Shown: one piece after another, positions 34,906-45,598 of the stretch
How the letters are laid out: each line of letters begins with the position of its first letter
Position numbering within the stretch: position 1 is the first letter of the stretch
NCBI GenBank assembly: GCA_025174535.1
Contig: JALBUN010000023.1
Span: 3,782,001-3,846,000 of the forward strand
From: Cantharellus purpuraceus
Taxonomy: Eukaryota; Basidiomycota; Agaricomycetes; Cantharellales; Hydnaceae
DNA length: 64,000 nt
Direction of reading: 5' to 3'
Program-made: the position numbers and the translations under genes
The notes under the pieces: generated by a model
What the model saw: only the letters and a program-made list of their open reading frames with translations
What the model was told of the DNA's origin: nothing
Databases searched by the model: none

Positions 34906-37806
34906 TGATGAGCCAGGACACATTGAGGTTGTATAATGAACCACTCTGACAGTCCAACTCCACCAGCATCTTTTCATATCAAACTTTTAAATAGCACCAC
35001 AACTCCCTCTCCACCTCAGTCTCTAATTCTAGCCATTGATCGTCACTCGTGTTTCATTGCCATCAATCATTATCAGCCTTCTATTCATACTAATCCTTTC
35101 ATCATCATTCACATGGCTTCCAATTCTATTCCCCTCTTGTTTTGGAACCCACAAAATTATGGTGTTAGGGCAAACTCTAAATCACCACAATTCTGTGAAT
35201 GAACAGCTGAGAAGAATATCAAATCCTACTGCAGCACAACTCCAGAAACGATTTAACGTTTGTACTTTGGTTACAATCCGTTGTAATGGTCAATGCAGAC
35301 GATACGCAGGAAGGTAATACATTTCTTAGCAGTAGGGAATGAATAAGACTTCCAGAGTCTAGAGTTCACAGACGCTTAGGGGTCCAGATATTCCAAAAAG
35401 AGGGGAATGCACTTAGAGGCTAGAGGAAGTAGGTGGATGAATCTGACCGTCCAACCAGTGACACTCTGAAGTGGGTAACAGCGATGTGTGAAGTAGTCTA
35501 GCAACTGCTTCACACAAGTTCAAGATCCTAATGCTCTGCAAAGGCAGTACACACTAGTAACTTAAACAAGAGCACTAATGGCAGGACTATCGACAGACAA
35601 TCTCACCCTGTAGATTTGTAGTCATGTGAGGCAGATACTACACTCATGCCCAAAGCAGGACAATCACTACTTTGAGTGCAATCAAGTACAGTTACACAAC
35701 TGTAAAAGATCCTTGAACTGGTAATCAACAGTTACTGAGATAGAGGATGACACTGTATGTCACTCTAGTCACACTGGTGTGCAGAAGATGGGTAGAATAT
35801 GTTGGATATGTTCCTATTTCAGAGGCAGAATGGCCTCCTTATATATTGTATTTACAGGGGCTGACTAATGCTTCTGGAATATTCTACCTATTAATAATGG
35901 AAACTACTGGAAGGTTGTGGAAGGTGGAAGAAAGGGGTAGAATATTCCAAGCCAATCACAGGTTCTGATCACAGCACTAACACTGATCAGGAGCTGAATA
36001 ATGGTTCTGGAAAGTTCTATCTAATAATAGAGGGAAACAGCTAGAATGTTATGGAAAGGGGTAGAATATTCCAAGGCAATCACCTGATTTGATCACCCAT
36101 CAGCTGATCTGATCCCTGAGCTAGGCACTGATCAGGCAAAAAGAAGGGTGTCCACCCTGTTTTCTGCACTGGTTTGGACAGCCATGGATAGCCACATCTC
36201 AGGTGATGATCTCCATGGAAAATAGTGCCCTGAGAGGCTGTGGTTGTTAAGTTACAGAATATTTATTGATCAGAGACATCTGAGCTTGAATTGAGGCCGA
36301 ATGCCTGGTCCAAAAGGGGAGAGCCGGCTGCGCGAAGGTTTGTGGGCGCCTATGGGTCCACAACTGTAGCACAGCAGAAATAAATGATTCTGAGCTGAGT
36401 TCTGCATGGAATATTCCCGAAAAAAATGGAAAAATAGAGAATATTTGAATAAGTCCATTCCAGGTACAAGCAACAAATATATGCTGATATTTAGGAATGG
36501 AAAAGCAAAGAATAGCACATTGGTGCTGCATAAATGGAATTTGATAGGGAAAAGGTGGTTCCCATACAATATATATGCTGATATTTTAAGGCCATCAAGC
36601 GGAATTGTACAGTTTTGGGACTTTAAACAAGATCTTTTAAGGGAAAACCAGTTCCCATACACCTCTCCAACATCTCTTCTAATAATACATCACACTGGTC
36701 TCTGGACACAGAGGACTATCAAAATATGCTGAGCTCCATGGGCATGTTAAGCCACCTCCACGTGTCAAAATACTTCCAAAACTCTTTCAACATCCAAGAT
36801 CCCCACCATGTCTCTCTGATGCCATTGGCAATCCCATATTCTTTCAAGATTCCATTGAACCATATACATTCCTTGGCATTTCACCTCTATATTGTAACAT
36901 AGATAGAAGAGTCGAATGTGAGGTAGAGTTTCAGTCGCCATCACCAACCTATCCTCCCACTTCAATCTAACTCAGGTTACATTGTGTCAGGCAAAGGGAC
37001 CGAATACCCTTGGAATGGGATACCATATGGAGACAGATTACTAAGACAATAAGGAGTATTTGTTGTGGATGTTGACTGAAGTCCTCATGTGACTCAGGGT
37101 CGATTTATCTTTGGAGCCATAGGGAAGATAGTATTGGTGGATGTTTCTATTGTTCTTTTATATGACTCACCCCTGTTTCATCTTTTAATTCATTCATACA
37201 CAGCTTACTCATCCTTGTCCTATTTTTGGTTCTTTTATTACTCATCACCTCCTATTCTTACAAAGATTACCCCTATCTGTCACTTCATTTCTCCATGATT
37301 TCCCCATTAGTAGTTCAACTTCACATGCTTTGTCAGCTGGCTTGATCAGCATATCTTGCATCATATCACATCATTTGCTCCTCATATTGTTGTTGTGCCC
37401 TGGGGATTTGTATACAAAAGGGTGCTAGTTTTCACCTTTGGAATCAAAAAAACAAGTTTTCAGCCAATGCTCTAAAGTCAAAGTCCATGCTCTAAGTCTA
37501 TGCTCTATGCTCTATATCACAATCCATCATCTCTACACTGAGGCAAAGCACCTTGGTTCAATGATCAGATTTCCCTCCGCCACTGAGAGGTTGCATCTCC
37601 TGAAACCAGCTTTTGCATACCTTCCAACTGGGCTCCCCATCCTCCTCCAACCACAGAGCACTATTACACTTTCCTGTTACTCAGTGCTACCCCTACCCCT
37701 CGACCCAATTGTTCTTTGGCATGCTGAACAACTGTGTTACACACTGTCTGTTTGCTAGGACCATTGTGTGCAGACTTATAGGATCTATTCCATAAGTGAA
37801 CTGACA
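34906..37806 (+). repeat. R1 LTR copy A (inserted in copia RNase H)
   Basis: Starts TGATGAGCCAGG, ends GTGAACTGACA. The 4-bp flanks are GTGG (34902-34905) and GCAG (37807-37810), explained by an original GCGG decayed by C-to-T on opposite strands. Removing the insert restores ATG-GCG-GCT-AGT, i.e. EYMAASHA, the expected copia sequence. A second LTR (35138-36661) interrupts it; without that R1-A is about 1.37 kb. Heavily C-to-T decayed against R1-B/C. Confidence 0.85.
35138..36661 (+). repeat. solo LTR, family R5, copy A
   Basis: TGTTTTGGAACCC...TTCCCATACA, 1524 bp, flanked by CCTCT on both sides (35133-35137, 36662-36666). It splits the R1-A reading frame after codons matching SIPL. Copy B lies inverted at 51375-52778. 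Confidence 0.88.
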
Positions 37807-38127
37807 GCAGCTAGTCATGCCTCATGAGAAATTGCATGGCTTCACTCGCTATACACTGAATTGGACCTGCCCCCAGTGGAACCCACCACTCTGCACATTG
37901 ACAGTCAGTCAGCCATCAATTTCTCTAACAGTATCAGATTCCATGCACAAAGCAAACACATCGATATTCAACACCACTACATACATGATAAAATAGCTTC
38001 TCACAAAGTTACAGTACAATGCTGTGCTACTGATGACAATCTCGCCAACGTATTCACCAAGTCACTGCTATGACCGAAGCACAAAGACCTAGTCACTTAA
38101 GTTGGCATATGCAAGGTTGAGGGGGAG

Positions 38128-38283
38128 TGTTGAGGATCGCTGAGAGACCATGACAACCTCGGCCTGCCAACACATCAGACCGATGGCCACGATGGTTGCT
38201 TGGAAATGTGCACTGGATTACTATGTAGAGATCTTTATGTTTACTATAAGTACATGTACAATAATGATCATACTATCTCTATA
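38128..38283 (+). repeat. right LTR of the copia element
   Basis: 156 bp copy of the left LTR preceded by a polypurine tract; LTR divergence shows the insertion is not recent. Confidence 0.9.
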
Positions 38284-39440
38284 TTAAGGTCTGGTGATTG
38301 TGCAGGCCATGGGAGAACTTGGAAACCATGGTCTTTGAACCAGTCTTGAGCCTTTTTACAGGTGTGTTTTGGATCATTGAAAGATGATGCTGCATGGAGT
38401 CTTGCCATAATACAAAAGGCTGCTTTGGAGTTCATCCTCCAGAATCTTGATGTAAAGGTCTCCATCCATCCTCCCATCTATCTTACATGCATCCCCAACT
38501 CCCTCTCACAGCATACAGCCCCATATCATCAAGGGTTCTCCTCCAAACTTCAGGGCCCCCTCCACTAATCAGTCACTCAATCCCTCTCCTGCCTTTTTCC
38601 ACACCCATTTTTGCCATCTGACCAAACAACCTTCTTCCAGTCCTCCAAAGTCCAGTGCTGGTGACTTTTGGCAAAGTCTAGCCTCTCCTTCCTGTGATGG
38701 TGGGTGAGCCTTGGCCATTTCTTCACCACAGCCTTCATTCCAACTCTCTTCAAGCCATTCCTCACTGTTTGTGTTGAGAGAGGTTGGTTGATGACATCCT
38801 GAAGTGCTTTAGTGACCTGGACAGCATTTTCAGCTCTGCTAGAGCCAATAAGACAAAGAGCATGGCAAATATTAGTATCTGAAAGTTTGTTTGGATGACA
38901 ACCAGAAGACTTTGGAAGGTGGGATGAGTGTTTAGAGCATAGTCTAAAGATAGTAGCATTGGATACACCAGTCTGGGATGAGATTTGATAGCCTGAGATG
39001 CCTGAATCAAGGAGGGAAACAATATACATCTGTAGAGAGGGAGTGTTACATCCTGTAACACCAAGTCCAATCTCCAGACTTCATCTCCATCTCCTTCTAT
39101 TCCACCTCCATCAACTCCACCCCTGTCAACTCCAAACTCTGTTATTGTTCTCTATATAAGTAGTTTTCCTCTTATGAGTTACAACAAACCTTTATCTTTT
39201 ATATTGCTTAGTATTAGTTTGGACTTGGGTCCAAACTCTGAACTCCTTTCCATGTTGTATTCTACATTGTTAAGGGCTGCAAAAACTTGGGGTTCAAAGG
39301 GAATAACCAGAGTTCAGCTGCTAGTGAAGAAGAGGTAGGGACTTTACTGTTCCAGTTCAACTGGAGACAGAATGAGACAATAACTATTGAGTCAGATTGA
39401 GTGGACTTGGCTTCAACTTGTGTGTTGTGCCCCCTCAGAT

Positions 39441-41392
39441 TGTTGGGGTATATGAAGTTCTAAACTACTTCAAATAAGGACTATTGTTTAGTAGTTCAAA
39501 GGTATTTCAAATGTTCTAACGAATGTACTTATATTTTGCATTTTTGAGCTATACACAATGGGTCAGTTGCTGATATAATATGTCATGTGACCTTGAAGAG
39601 CACTTGCATGTGAGCAAACAATGTGCATATTACATAAGCAGCAGAGTTCATGCACTTCAGCCAAAAGTGGCCACAGAAGGTTCTGACACCTTCCTGGACC
39701 TTCCACAAGGTTCTCCAGCCTTCTCTTTCCTTCTAGGGGCTTCCCTAAGCCTCAGGAATATTCTCTAATTAGTTACATAAGCTAGATAGCCCATGTATAT
39801 AAAAAGGGCTGCAACAGCAGTGCAATAAATAATATCTTTTTATCACACACACACAGCAGTGTCTACTCAAGCATTGAGTAATCATCACATAAGCAGCATG
39901 CTTATATCAGCTACTCTTAAGGTATATTAGCTTTGATTGACTCTTGGAGAAGCCAGAAGCTATTATATTATGAGTGCAGCAGGCTCTAATATTAATCAAA
40001 CTCAGAGAAGAGGTTAATATAGAGTAACTGATTAGTAATTAACACACTACAAGCCCACTCAGAGCAGTAACTTGAAGTGTATTAATTGTTATTCATTGAT
40101 CAAGAACCTTACATGTGTAATTGAGACTCTGAGGTTAGTCAAATTATCATGTATTGGACAATTGGTTATAATCAAGAACCTTGCATGTTAAATTGAGACT
40201 CTGAGGTTAGTCAGGTTAATATGTACTAGGCTATTGGTTGGTCAAGAATACTGCATGTTTAATTGAGACTCTGAGGTTAGTCAGGTTAATATGTACTTTG
40301 CTATTGATTGATTGGTTCAATTGTGGGCATTTCAATAAACCAACACCACAGTCTATTAACTCACCTCTTTGAGATGAGATTAATATCCCTTGACTGTTGA
40401 TTCTATCATAGATAAGATGCATACGGTGAATACACTTGTTCAGAAGGAAGTGTTCAAGTGCGTATCTATCTTTTTGCGTTGAAGGGATTATAGTTGGCTT
40501 TAATCCACTTAACCTGCAATCCTAAGACGCTTGTTCAGAAATACAACAAATACGTATATACAACCTATTTTCCTCAAATTTTATACAATACACTTCAATT
40601 CAAACTTATTTTCATATTTCAACATGATTCTCAAATTTTACACAATATACTAGATTAAAACATATTGTGATATTTTGGCATAATTCTCAAAAATAATTCT
40701 TTTTTTCCTGATTTAGTGGTGGCAACTCTCTTGAAGGAACATCCAAATATCATTGATTCTTTCTTATACAATACTTGTAACATAATTTGAACTATCTTTA
40801 ATCCCCACCTGGTATTTGTATATCTAAATACCCTATATAATACCAATTATATTAATACATACATTCCTATTATATCCATGTAAATGATTATGTTCATCTC
40901 AACCAAATATCTTATCTTTTAAAGTTTATTAAAATATAGAATATATGTTTATATTTATGAAAATTTCACACATCCGAAATCTTTTAAGATATCCAAATTG
41001 CAACTCCCTGGCTTTATGTATCATTGAAATCCTGATGTATATCTCCTATACATCAGAATATTGTATACTGACATGATTCCGAACAAGCGTCTAAGGCACT
41101 AGGTTACTTCCCCCTTTGAAGTATCTAAACCCTTGAATGCCTGTCAATCTTGACTTTACATTGCATCAGCAGTAAAGCATGAACTACATGTGGCAAGCAT
41201 AAAAATCTCTATTGCTTCACTTCTTGTGGCAACATTGATTGTGTTTGTTCACTGGAGTATAATTTCTTAATTGGGTTCTCTGTTAAAATAGTTTCAAGCT
41301 TATTGCTAGCCTTGAAAGGTCATACATCCTCGGGCTAAACTTAGATTGTGATTAACACCACAGTTTAGGTTGAAGTTCACAGTTCCAAAACA
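39441..41392 (+). repeat. LTR family R4, inside R3b
   Basis: TGTTGGGGTATATG...GTTCCAAAACA. Flanks CAGAT (39436-39440) and TGGAT (41393-41397) both derive from CGGAT, which is what R3c has at this site, by C-to-T on opposite strands. A TATA-like TATATAAAAAGGGC lies at about 39796. MITE 1 is inserted within; own length about 1.38 kb. Confidence 0.82.
40526..41091. mobile_element. MITE copy 1 (TAA target, Harbinger-like)
   Basis: 566 bp with terminal inverted repeats GACGCTTGTTCAGAA / TTCCGAACAAGCGTC and TAA on both sides. AT-rich, no transposase. Three-base TAA/TTA duplication is typical of PIF/Harbinger-mobilised MITEs. Confidence 0.85.
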
Positions 41393-41561
41393 TGGATCCT
41401 TGGTCCAATATTTTGGAGTTTGGAGTACAGAGTTGGATCAAGGATCTGGAGTTCAACTTGTCAAGAAGGTACTTGTCAAGAAGCTAGCAACCAAGAAGTT
41501 GATGGGGCAAATCTTAGTCAATATACAAACTACTGTAATAGACAGAGAGTAGCCCATGTAA

Positions 41562-42127
41562 GACACTTGTTCGGAATCATGTCAGTATACAATATTCTGA
41601 TGTATATGAGATATACATCAGAATTTCAATGATACATAAAGCCAGGGAGTTACAATTTGAATATCTTAAAAGATTTCGGATGTGTGAAATTTTCATAAAT
41701 ATAAACATATATTCTATATTTTAATAAACTTTAAAAGATAAGATATTTGGTTGAGATGAACATAATCATTTACATGGATATAATAGGAATGTATGTATTA
41801 ATATAATTGGTATTATATAGGGTATTTAGATATACAAATACCAGGTGGGGATTAAAGATAGTTCAAATTATGTTACAAGTATTGTATAAGAAAGAATCAA
41901 TGATATTTGGATGTTCCCTCAAGAGAGTTGCCACCACTAAATGGGGAAAAAAACAGTTATTTTTGAGAATTATGCCAAAATATCACAATATGTTTTAATC
42001 TAGTATATTGTGTAAAATTTGAGAATCATGTTGAAATATGAAAATAAGTTTTAATCTAAGTGTATTGTGTAAAATTTGAGGAAAATAGGTTGTATATACA
42101 GATTTGTTGTATTTCTGAACAAGCGTC
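41562..42127. mobile_element. MITE copy 2 (inverted relative to copy 1)
   Basis: 566 bp, the same length as copy 1 and nearly identical when reversed, flanked by TAA. The empty site in R3c (AGCCCATATAAGTATGTGG at about 44490) confirms the insertion point. Confidence 0.88.
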
Positions 42128-43154
42128 TAAGTATGTGGAGAATTGAATGCTGAAACTAAAACAATAAGACAATAAGATGGATATGGAGTACAACATGGAA
42201 AGGAGTTTGGAGTTTGGACCCAAGTCTGAACTAAACTAAGCAATATAAAAGAAGGAGGTTTGTTGTAACCCATAAGAAGAAACTACTTATAAAGAGAATA
42301 ATAATGGAGTTTGGGGTTGATGGAGGTGGAGTTGATGAAGGTGAAGTTGATGGAGGTCGGACTTGGTGTTACAAGATGTAACACACATCCATCTTATTGT
42401 CCTATTGCTTTTAGTTTATCATTCAATTCTTCACATACTTATACAGGCTACTCTCTGTATGTTCCAGTAGTTCATATATTGACTAAGATTTCCCCCATCA
42501 ACTTCTTAATTGCTAGCTTCTTGACAAGTACCCTCTTGACAAGTTGAACTCTGGATTCATAATCCAACTCCATACTCTGAACTCTGAAATATTGGACTGA
42601 CAATCCAAGGGGGCACAAGACACAAGTTGAAGCCAAGTCCACTTGATCTGACTCAATAGTTATTGTCCCTACTCTGTCTCTGGTCAAACTGGAACAGTGA
42701 AGTGCCCTCCTTTCTCTTGCTAGCATCTGAACTCTGGTTATTCCATTGAACCCCTAGTATCCAGCACTTAACAGGGAGACAGAGGCTTCATGATGATGTA
42801 GAGTAGATCAACAAGTTGTTATGGTCTATTTGGCTGTTATTCAAGAATCATGTGACATAAAGGAATCATTATATGCCAAATATGTCACAACAGGTACTGT
42901 CTGGAGGTCCATAAAGGCAGATTTTCAGTCACAGACCAGCTGGCCAAAAAACCATTTCAATGATATGACTGGATTAATGTTTCCATATCTCTATCAGATC
43001 ACACCCAATCAACATGATTCAACAAATGTCTTGAAGATAAGGTACATTACTATATACAGTAATATTTTGGATATTTTACCAAATTTATTTGTTAAGTTAT
43101 GGCACTGTAAATTCAAAACAAGCAAACATTGTTTTGGTTTTTTGAGTCACTGTA

Positions 43155-43587
43155 TACACTTTATTTTATGATCTGTCTGGATGCTTGTCAAGTTGGTAAC
43201 CTGTTGGTAGGAATGACCAGGGAACTTATGGTCATCATTAGGGATATAAACTTGCATGGAATACTGGGTGAATTCCTCTGCTCAAGAGATATTGTGGTAA
43301 TGCTAATTGAAATGTAGTTTTAGGGCTTACTTCCATTAGAATCTGATAAGGACCAATAAATTTTGGTACTAGCTTCCATGCACATCCTTTTTCAAGGCTC
43401 AGATTTTCTGTAGACAGGTATACTAGATCACCAGTAGAGAATGGAATGTCATGTTGGCATTTATTTGCCTGGAATGTTAGTTTTGTGTGCTGAGTTAATA
43501 TAGTGTCATGGGCACATACCAGTCCATCTTATAGATGTGTCATAAATATTTTTACACCTGGAAGAATATCTAGTGAAGGTCCCCATA
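43155..43587 (-). pseudogene. Ty3/gypsy integrase C-terminal fragment
   Basis: Minus strand reads HDIPFSTGDLVYLST, LVPKFIGPYQIL, FQLALPQYLLSRGIHPVFH, the end of a gypsy integrase. It is the sequence into which the right end of Tc1 is joined; the MITE at 43588 follows. Confidence 0.7.
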
Positions 43588-43991
43588 GACGCTTGTTTGG
43601 AATGATGTCATTATACAATATTCTGATGTATATGAGATATACATCAGAATTTCAATGATACATAAAGCCAGGGAGTTACAATTTGGATATCTTAAAAGAT
43701 TTTGGACATCTGAAATTTTCATAAATATAAACATATATTTCATATTTTTAATAAACTTTAAAAGATAAGATATTTGATTGAGATGAACATAATTATTTAC
43801 ATGGATAATAGAAATGTATGTATTAATATAATTGGTATTATATAGAATATTTAGATATACAAATACCAGGTGGGGATTAAAGATAGTTCAAATTATGTTA
43901 CAAGTATTGTATAAGAATGAATGAATGATGTTTGGATGTTCTCTCAACAGAGTTGCCACCACTAAATGGGGAAAAAAAGGATTATTTTTGA
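43588..43991. mobile_element. MITE copy 3, truncated
   Basis: Starts GACGCTTGTTTGG like the other copies and follows copy 2 for about 400 bp, then breaks off at a run of A and T without the second terminal repeat. Confidence 0.8.
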
Positions 43992-44160
43992 GTTCTGTGC
44001 AACAGTGTGAACTAAGACACCCAATTAACACTCAAGCTCCTGATTGGATACTAGAGCTTCTCTAGGGACTTCCTCAATGGTGGCAGGTGGTACTCCCACT
44101 CAGATGGAGGTTTGGGTGCTTCGGGGGGGCATGACGATCAAGGGAGGAGTTCATATATAC
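43992..44160. other. unassigned spacer in repeat block
   Basis: Sequence between MITE 3 and R3c; no feature recognised. Confidence 0.4.
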
Positions 44161-44703
44161 TGTTAAGCTCTGGGACAACTCAGGGTTCAATGGGAAAAGG
44201 CCAGAGTTCAGCTGCTAGTAAAGAGGGAGATGGGACTTTACTGTTCCAGTTCAACCAGAGACAGAGTGGGAGCAATACTATTGAGTTGGATTGAGTGGAC
44301 TTGGCTTCAACTTGTGTGTTACATCCCCTCGGATTGTCAGTCCAATATTTTGAAGTTTGGAGTATGGAGTTGGATCAGGGATCTAGAGTTCAACTTGTCA
44401 AGAAGGTACTTGTCAAGAAGCTAGCAATCAAGAAGTTGATGGGGCAAATCTTAGTCAATATACAAACTACTGTAATAGACAGAGAGTAGCCCATATAAGT
44501 ATGTGGAGAATTGAATGCTGAAACTAAAACAATAAGACAATAAGATGGATATGGAGTACAATATGGAAAGGAGTTTGGAGTTTGGATCCTAGTCTGAACT
44601 AAACTAAGCAATATAAAAGAAGGTTTGTTGTAACCCATAAGAAGAAACTACTTATAAAGAGAACAAAGTCTGGAGTTTGGACTTGGTGTTACAGGATGTA
44701 ACA
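44161..44703 (-). repeat. R3 LTR copy c
   Basis: Plus-strand ends TGTTAAGCTCTGGG and GGATGTAACA, 543 bp, minus orientation like R3b but without inner insertions, so it serves as the empty-site reference. No target duplication seen. Confidence 0.8.
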
Positions 44704-45177
44704 ATGAATCTGTCTGAGTTAATCCAGATGATGTCTGGAAAACATTATTCAATACACCTGATGGAACCATGGTTAGTAATGTCATGCAACAAGGGGATTG
44801 TAATGTACCCACTATGTACCAGACATTGCTTGTTCAGTGCATTTATACAAGTTGACATTCCAATCACATTCTGATCATATTCTGATCATTCCAAATCTAG
44901 TTCTGATCTTCCCTGACAAATCTTCCAATATACTTCCAATACTTCTGACAATGTTCATCACCCAATGATATCCTTATCATTTTACTCAATGACCTGTCAC
45001 ATATCAAATCCACTTTTGGAAGTATAATCTGCCCATCTATTCAAATGTTGGAATCTAGATTAGAATCAGTATCCTTATCCTCCTTATCATGACCACCCTG
45101 CATTCTAACTCCATCTGCTTCTATTCCTATATCCATGCAACCCTTCATAGTGGGATTTATATATAAATACTCAAAGA
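44704..45177 (+). pseudogene. Ty3/gypsy reverse-transcriptase fragment, degraded
   Basis: Plus-strand sequence near 44735 reads WKTLFNTPDGTMVSNVMQQG then DCNVPTMYQTL, matching the gypsy RT block normally written with MQQGDCNAP. Downstream the frame decays. Confidence 0.55.
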
Positions 45178-45285
45178 TGTGTTCAGAAATACATCAAATA
45201 TGTATATACAATCTATTTTCCTCAAATTTTACACAATATACTAGATTAAAACATATTTTGATATTTTGGTATAATTTTCAACCAA
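45178..45285. repeat. MITE fragment (copy 4)
   Basis: Matches one terminal part of MITE 1 (GTTCAGAAATAC..., then TTTTACACAATATACTAG) with an internal deletion. Confidence 0.65.
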
Positions 45286-45598
45286 GTGTATTGGTTGGGC
45301 AATGTGCTGTACAGTGTGGTAGTTACTAAGTTTTCTGTCTACTATATGTGGACCCACACATGTACTTGGGTCCACTGGCTTACATAATAACTATACATAT
45401 GCACCCTATGGGTGCATATATCTATCACGAAGACAGCATTCCTTTATGGAATGCTGCATACATACTATAGTAAGTAAGTACCTTGGGTACTTACACCCTC
45501 CCCTTTTTGAATGAGGCACAATCTCATTCAGTACCATTTAATCATACAGCTCCTTATGAAGCTGTTCTGACAAGTCGGTGTCCATATGATCATCTTGT

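Larger units (their letters stand above)
31235..38073 (+). pseudogene. copia gag-pol, full-length but riddled with stops
   Basis: Start ATG 31235 (MAGHTNVYCIDPLKG). In order: gag, zinc knuckle CFNCNKQGHYTAEC at about 31870, protease WLADSGCTSHIA at about 32040, integrase core (TFTDGKSHRT, VDSSKEY), RT with YVDDIVLFAS at about 34265, RNase H GYADANWGNNLDNRW and SSMEAEYM up to 34901, resuming after the R1-A insertion as ASHAS, IAWLHSLYTELDLPPVEPTT and ending at 38073. Stops at 31568, 32450, 32687, 33879, about 33961, about 34133 and 34599 are all TGA, and five or more sit where the family has Arg (for example A-R-LVAKGF), as expected of CGA-to-TGA. A TAG near 33007 fits TGG-to-TAG. Confidence 0.88.
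31001..38283 (+). mobile_element. Ty1/copia retrotransposon inside the Tc1 transposase
   Basis: Bounded by direct TTAAG target duplications (30996-31000 and 38284-38288). LTRs are 31001-31168 and 38128-38283, both starting TGTTGAGGAT and ending TATCTCTATA; they differ by a 12-bp indel and several transitions. A purine tract (GGGGGAG, 38121-38127) abuts the right LTR. Its RNase H region carries the R1-A insertion. Gene order gag-protease-integrase-RT-RNase H marks it as copia. Confidence 0.93.
39268..42383 (-). repeat. R3 solo LTR copy b (minus orientation), inside R3a
   Basis: Plus-strand ends TGTTAAGGGCTGC (39268) and GATGTAACA (42383); flanks TACAT and CACAT, one transition apart. It contains the R4 LTR (39441-41392) and MITE 2; without these it is about 590 bp. 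Confidence 0.85.
39044..42773 (+). repeat. R3 solo LTR copy a (plus orientation), in Tc1
   Basis: TGTTACATCCTGTAACACC...CACTTAACA with GGGAG duplicated at 39039-39043 and 42774-42778. Its own sequence is 39044-39267 plus 42389-42773, about 609 bp; the middle is R3b. Confidence 0.88.
30794..42791 (-). pseudogene. Tc1 transposase, split in three and degenerate
   Basis: Reading on the minus strand, codons start at an ATG at 42791 (MKPLSPSLQ), continue after the R3a insertion in 38284-39043 (MYIVSLLDSGISGYQISSQ; KAVVKKWPRLTHHHRKERLDF; WTLEDWKKVVWSD) and finish after the copia insertion at 30794-31000 (TIEHLWNHLKRRLAEYETPP, ending RISAVIEAKGGYTKY). The helix-turn-helix region and parts of the DDE domain (DPKHTCKKAQDWF, PAQSPDLN) are clear. 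At the copia insertion the codons rejoin exactly as SPDLN-T-IEHLW. A frameshift or deletion near 38590 removes the segment after VVWSD. Inactive. Confidence 0.85.
30565..43152 (-). mobile_element. Tc1/mariner element split by nested insertions
   Basis: Left end CAGTGACTCAAAAATC at 30565 after a TA; right end ...GAGTCACTG at 43152 followed by TA. The terminal inverted repeats are long: about 215 bp at 30565-30779 is matched by the reverse complement of about 42935-43152, through a shared TTTTTTGGCCA motif. Removing the copia element (31001-38283, TSD TTAAG) and the R3a block (39044-42773, TSD GGGAG) restores about 1.57 kb with a single transposase frame direction, so all pieces are one element. 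TA duplication and CAGTG ends are Tc1 hallmarks. Confidence 0.88.
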
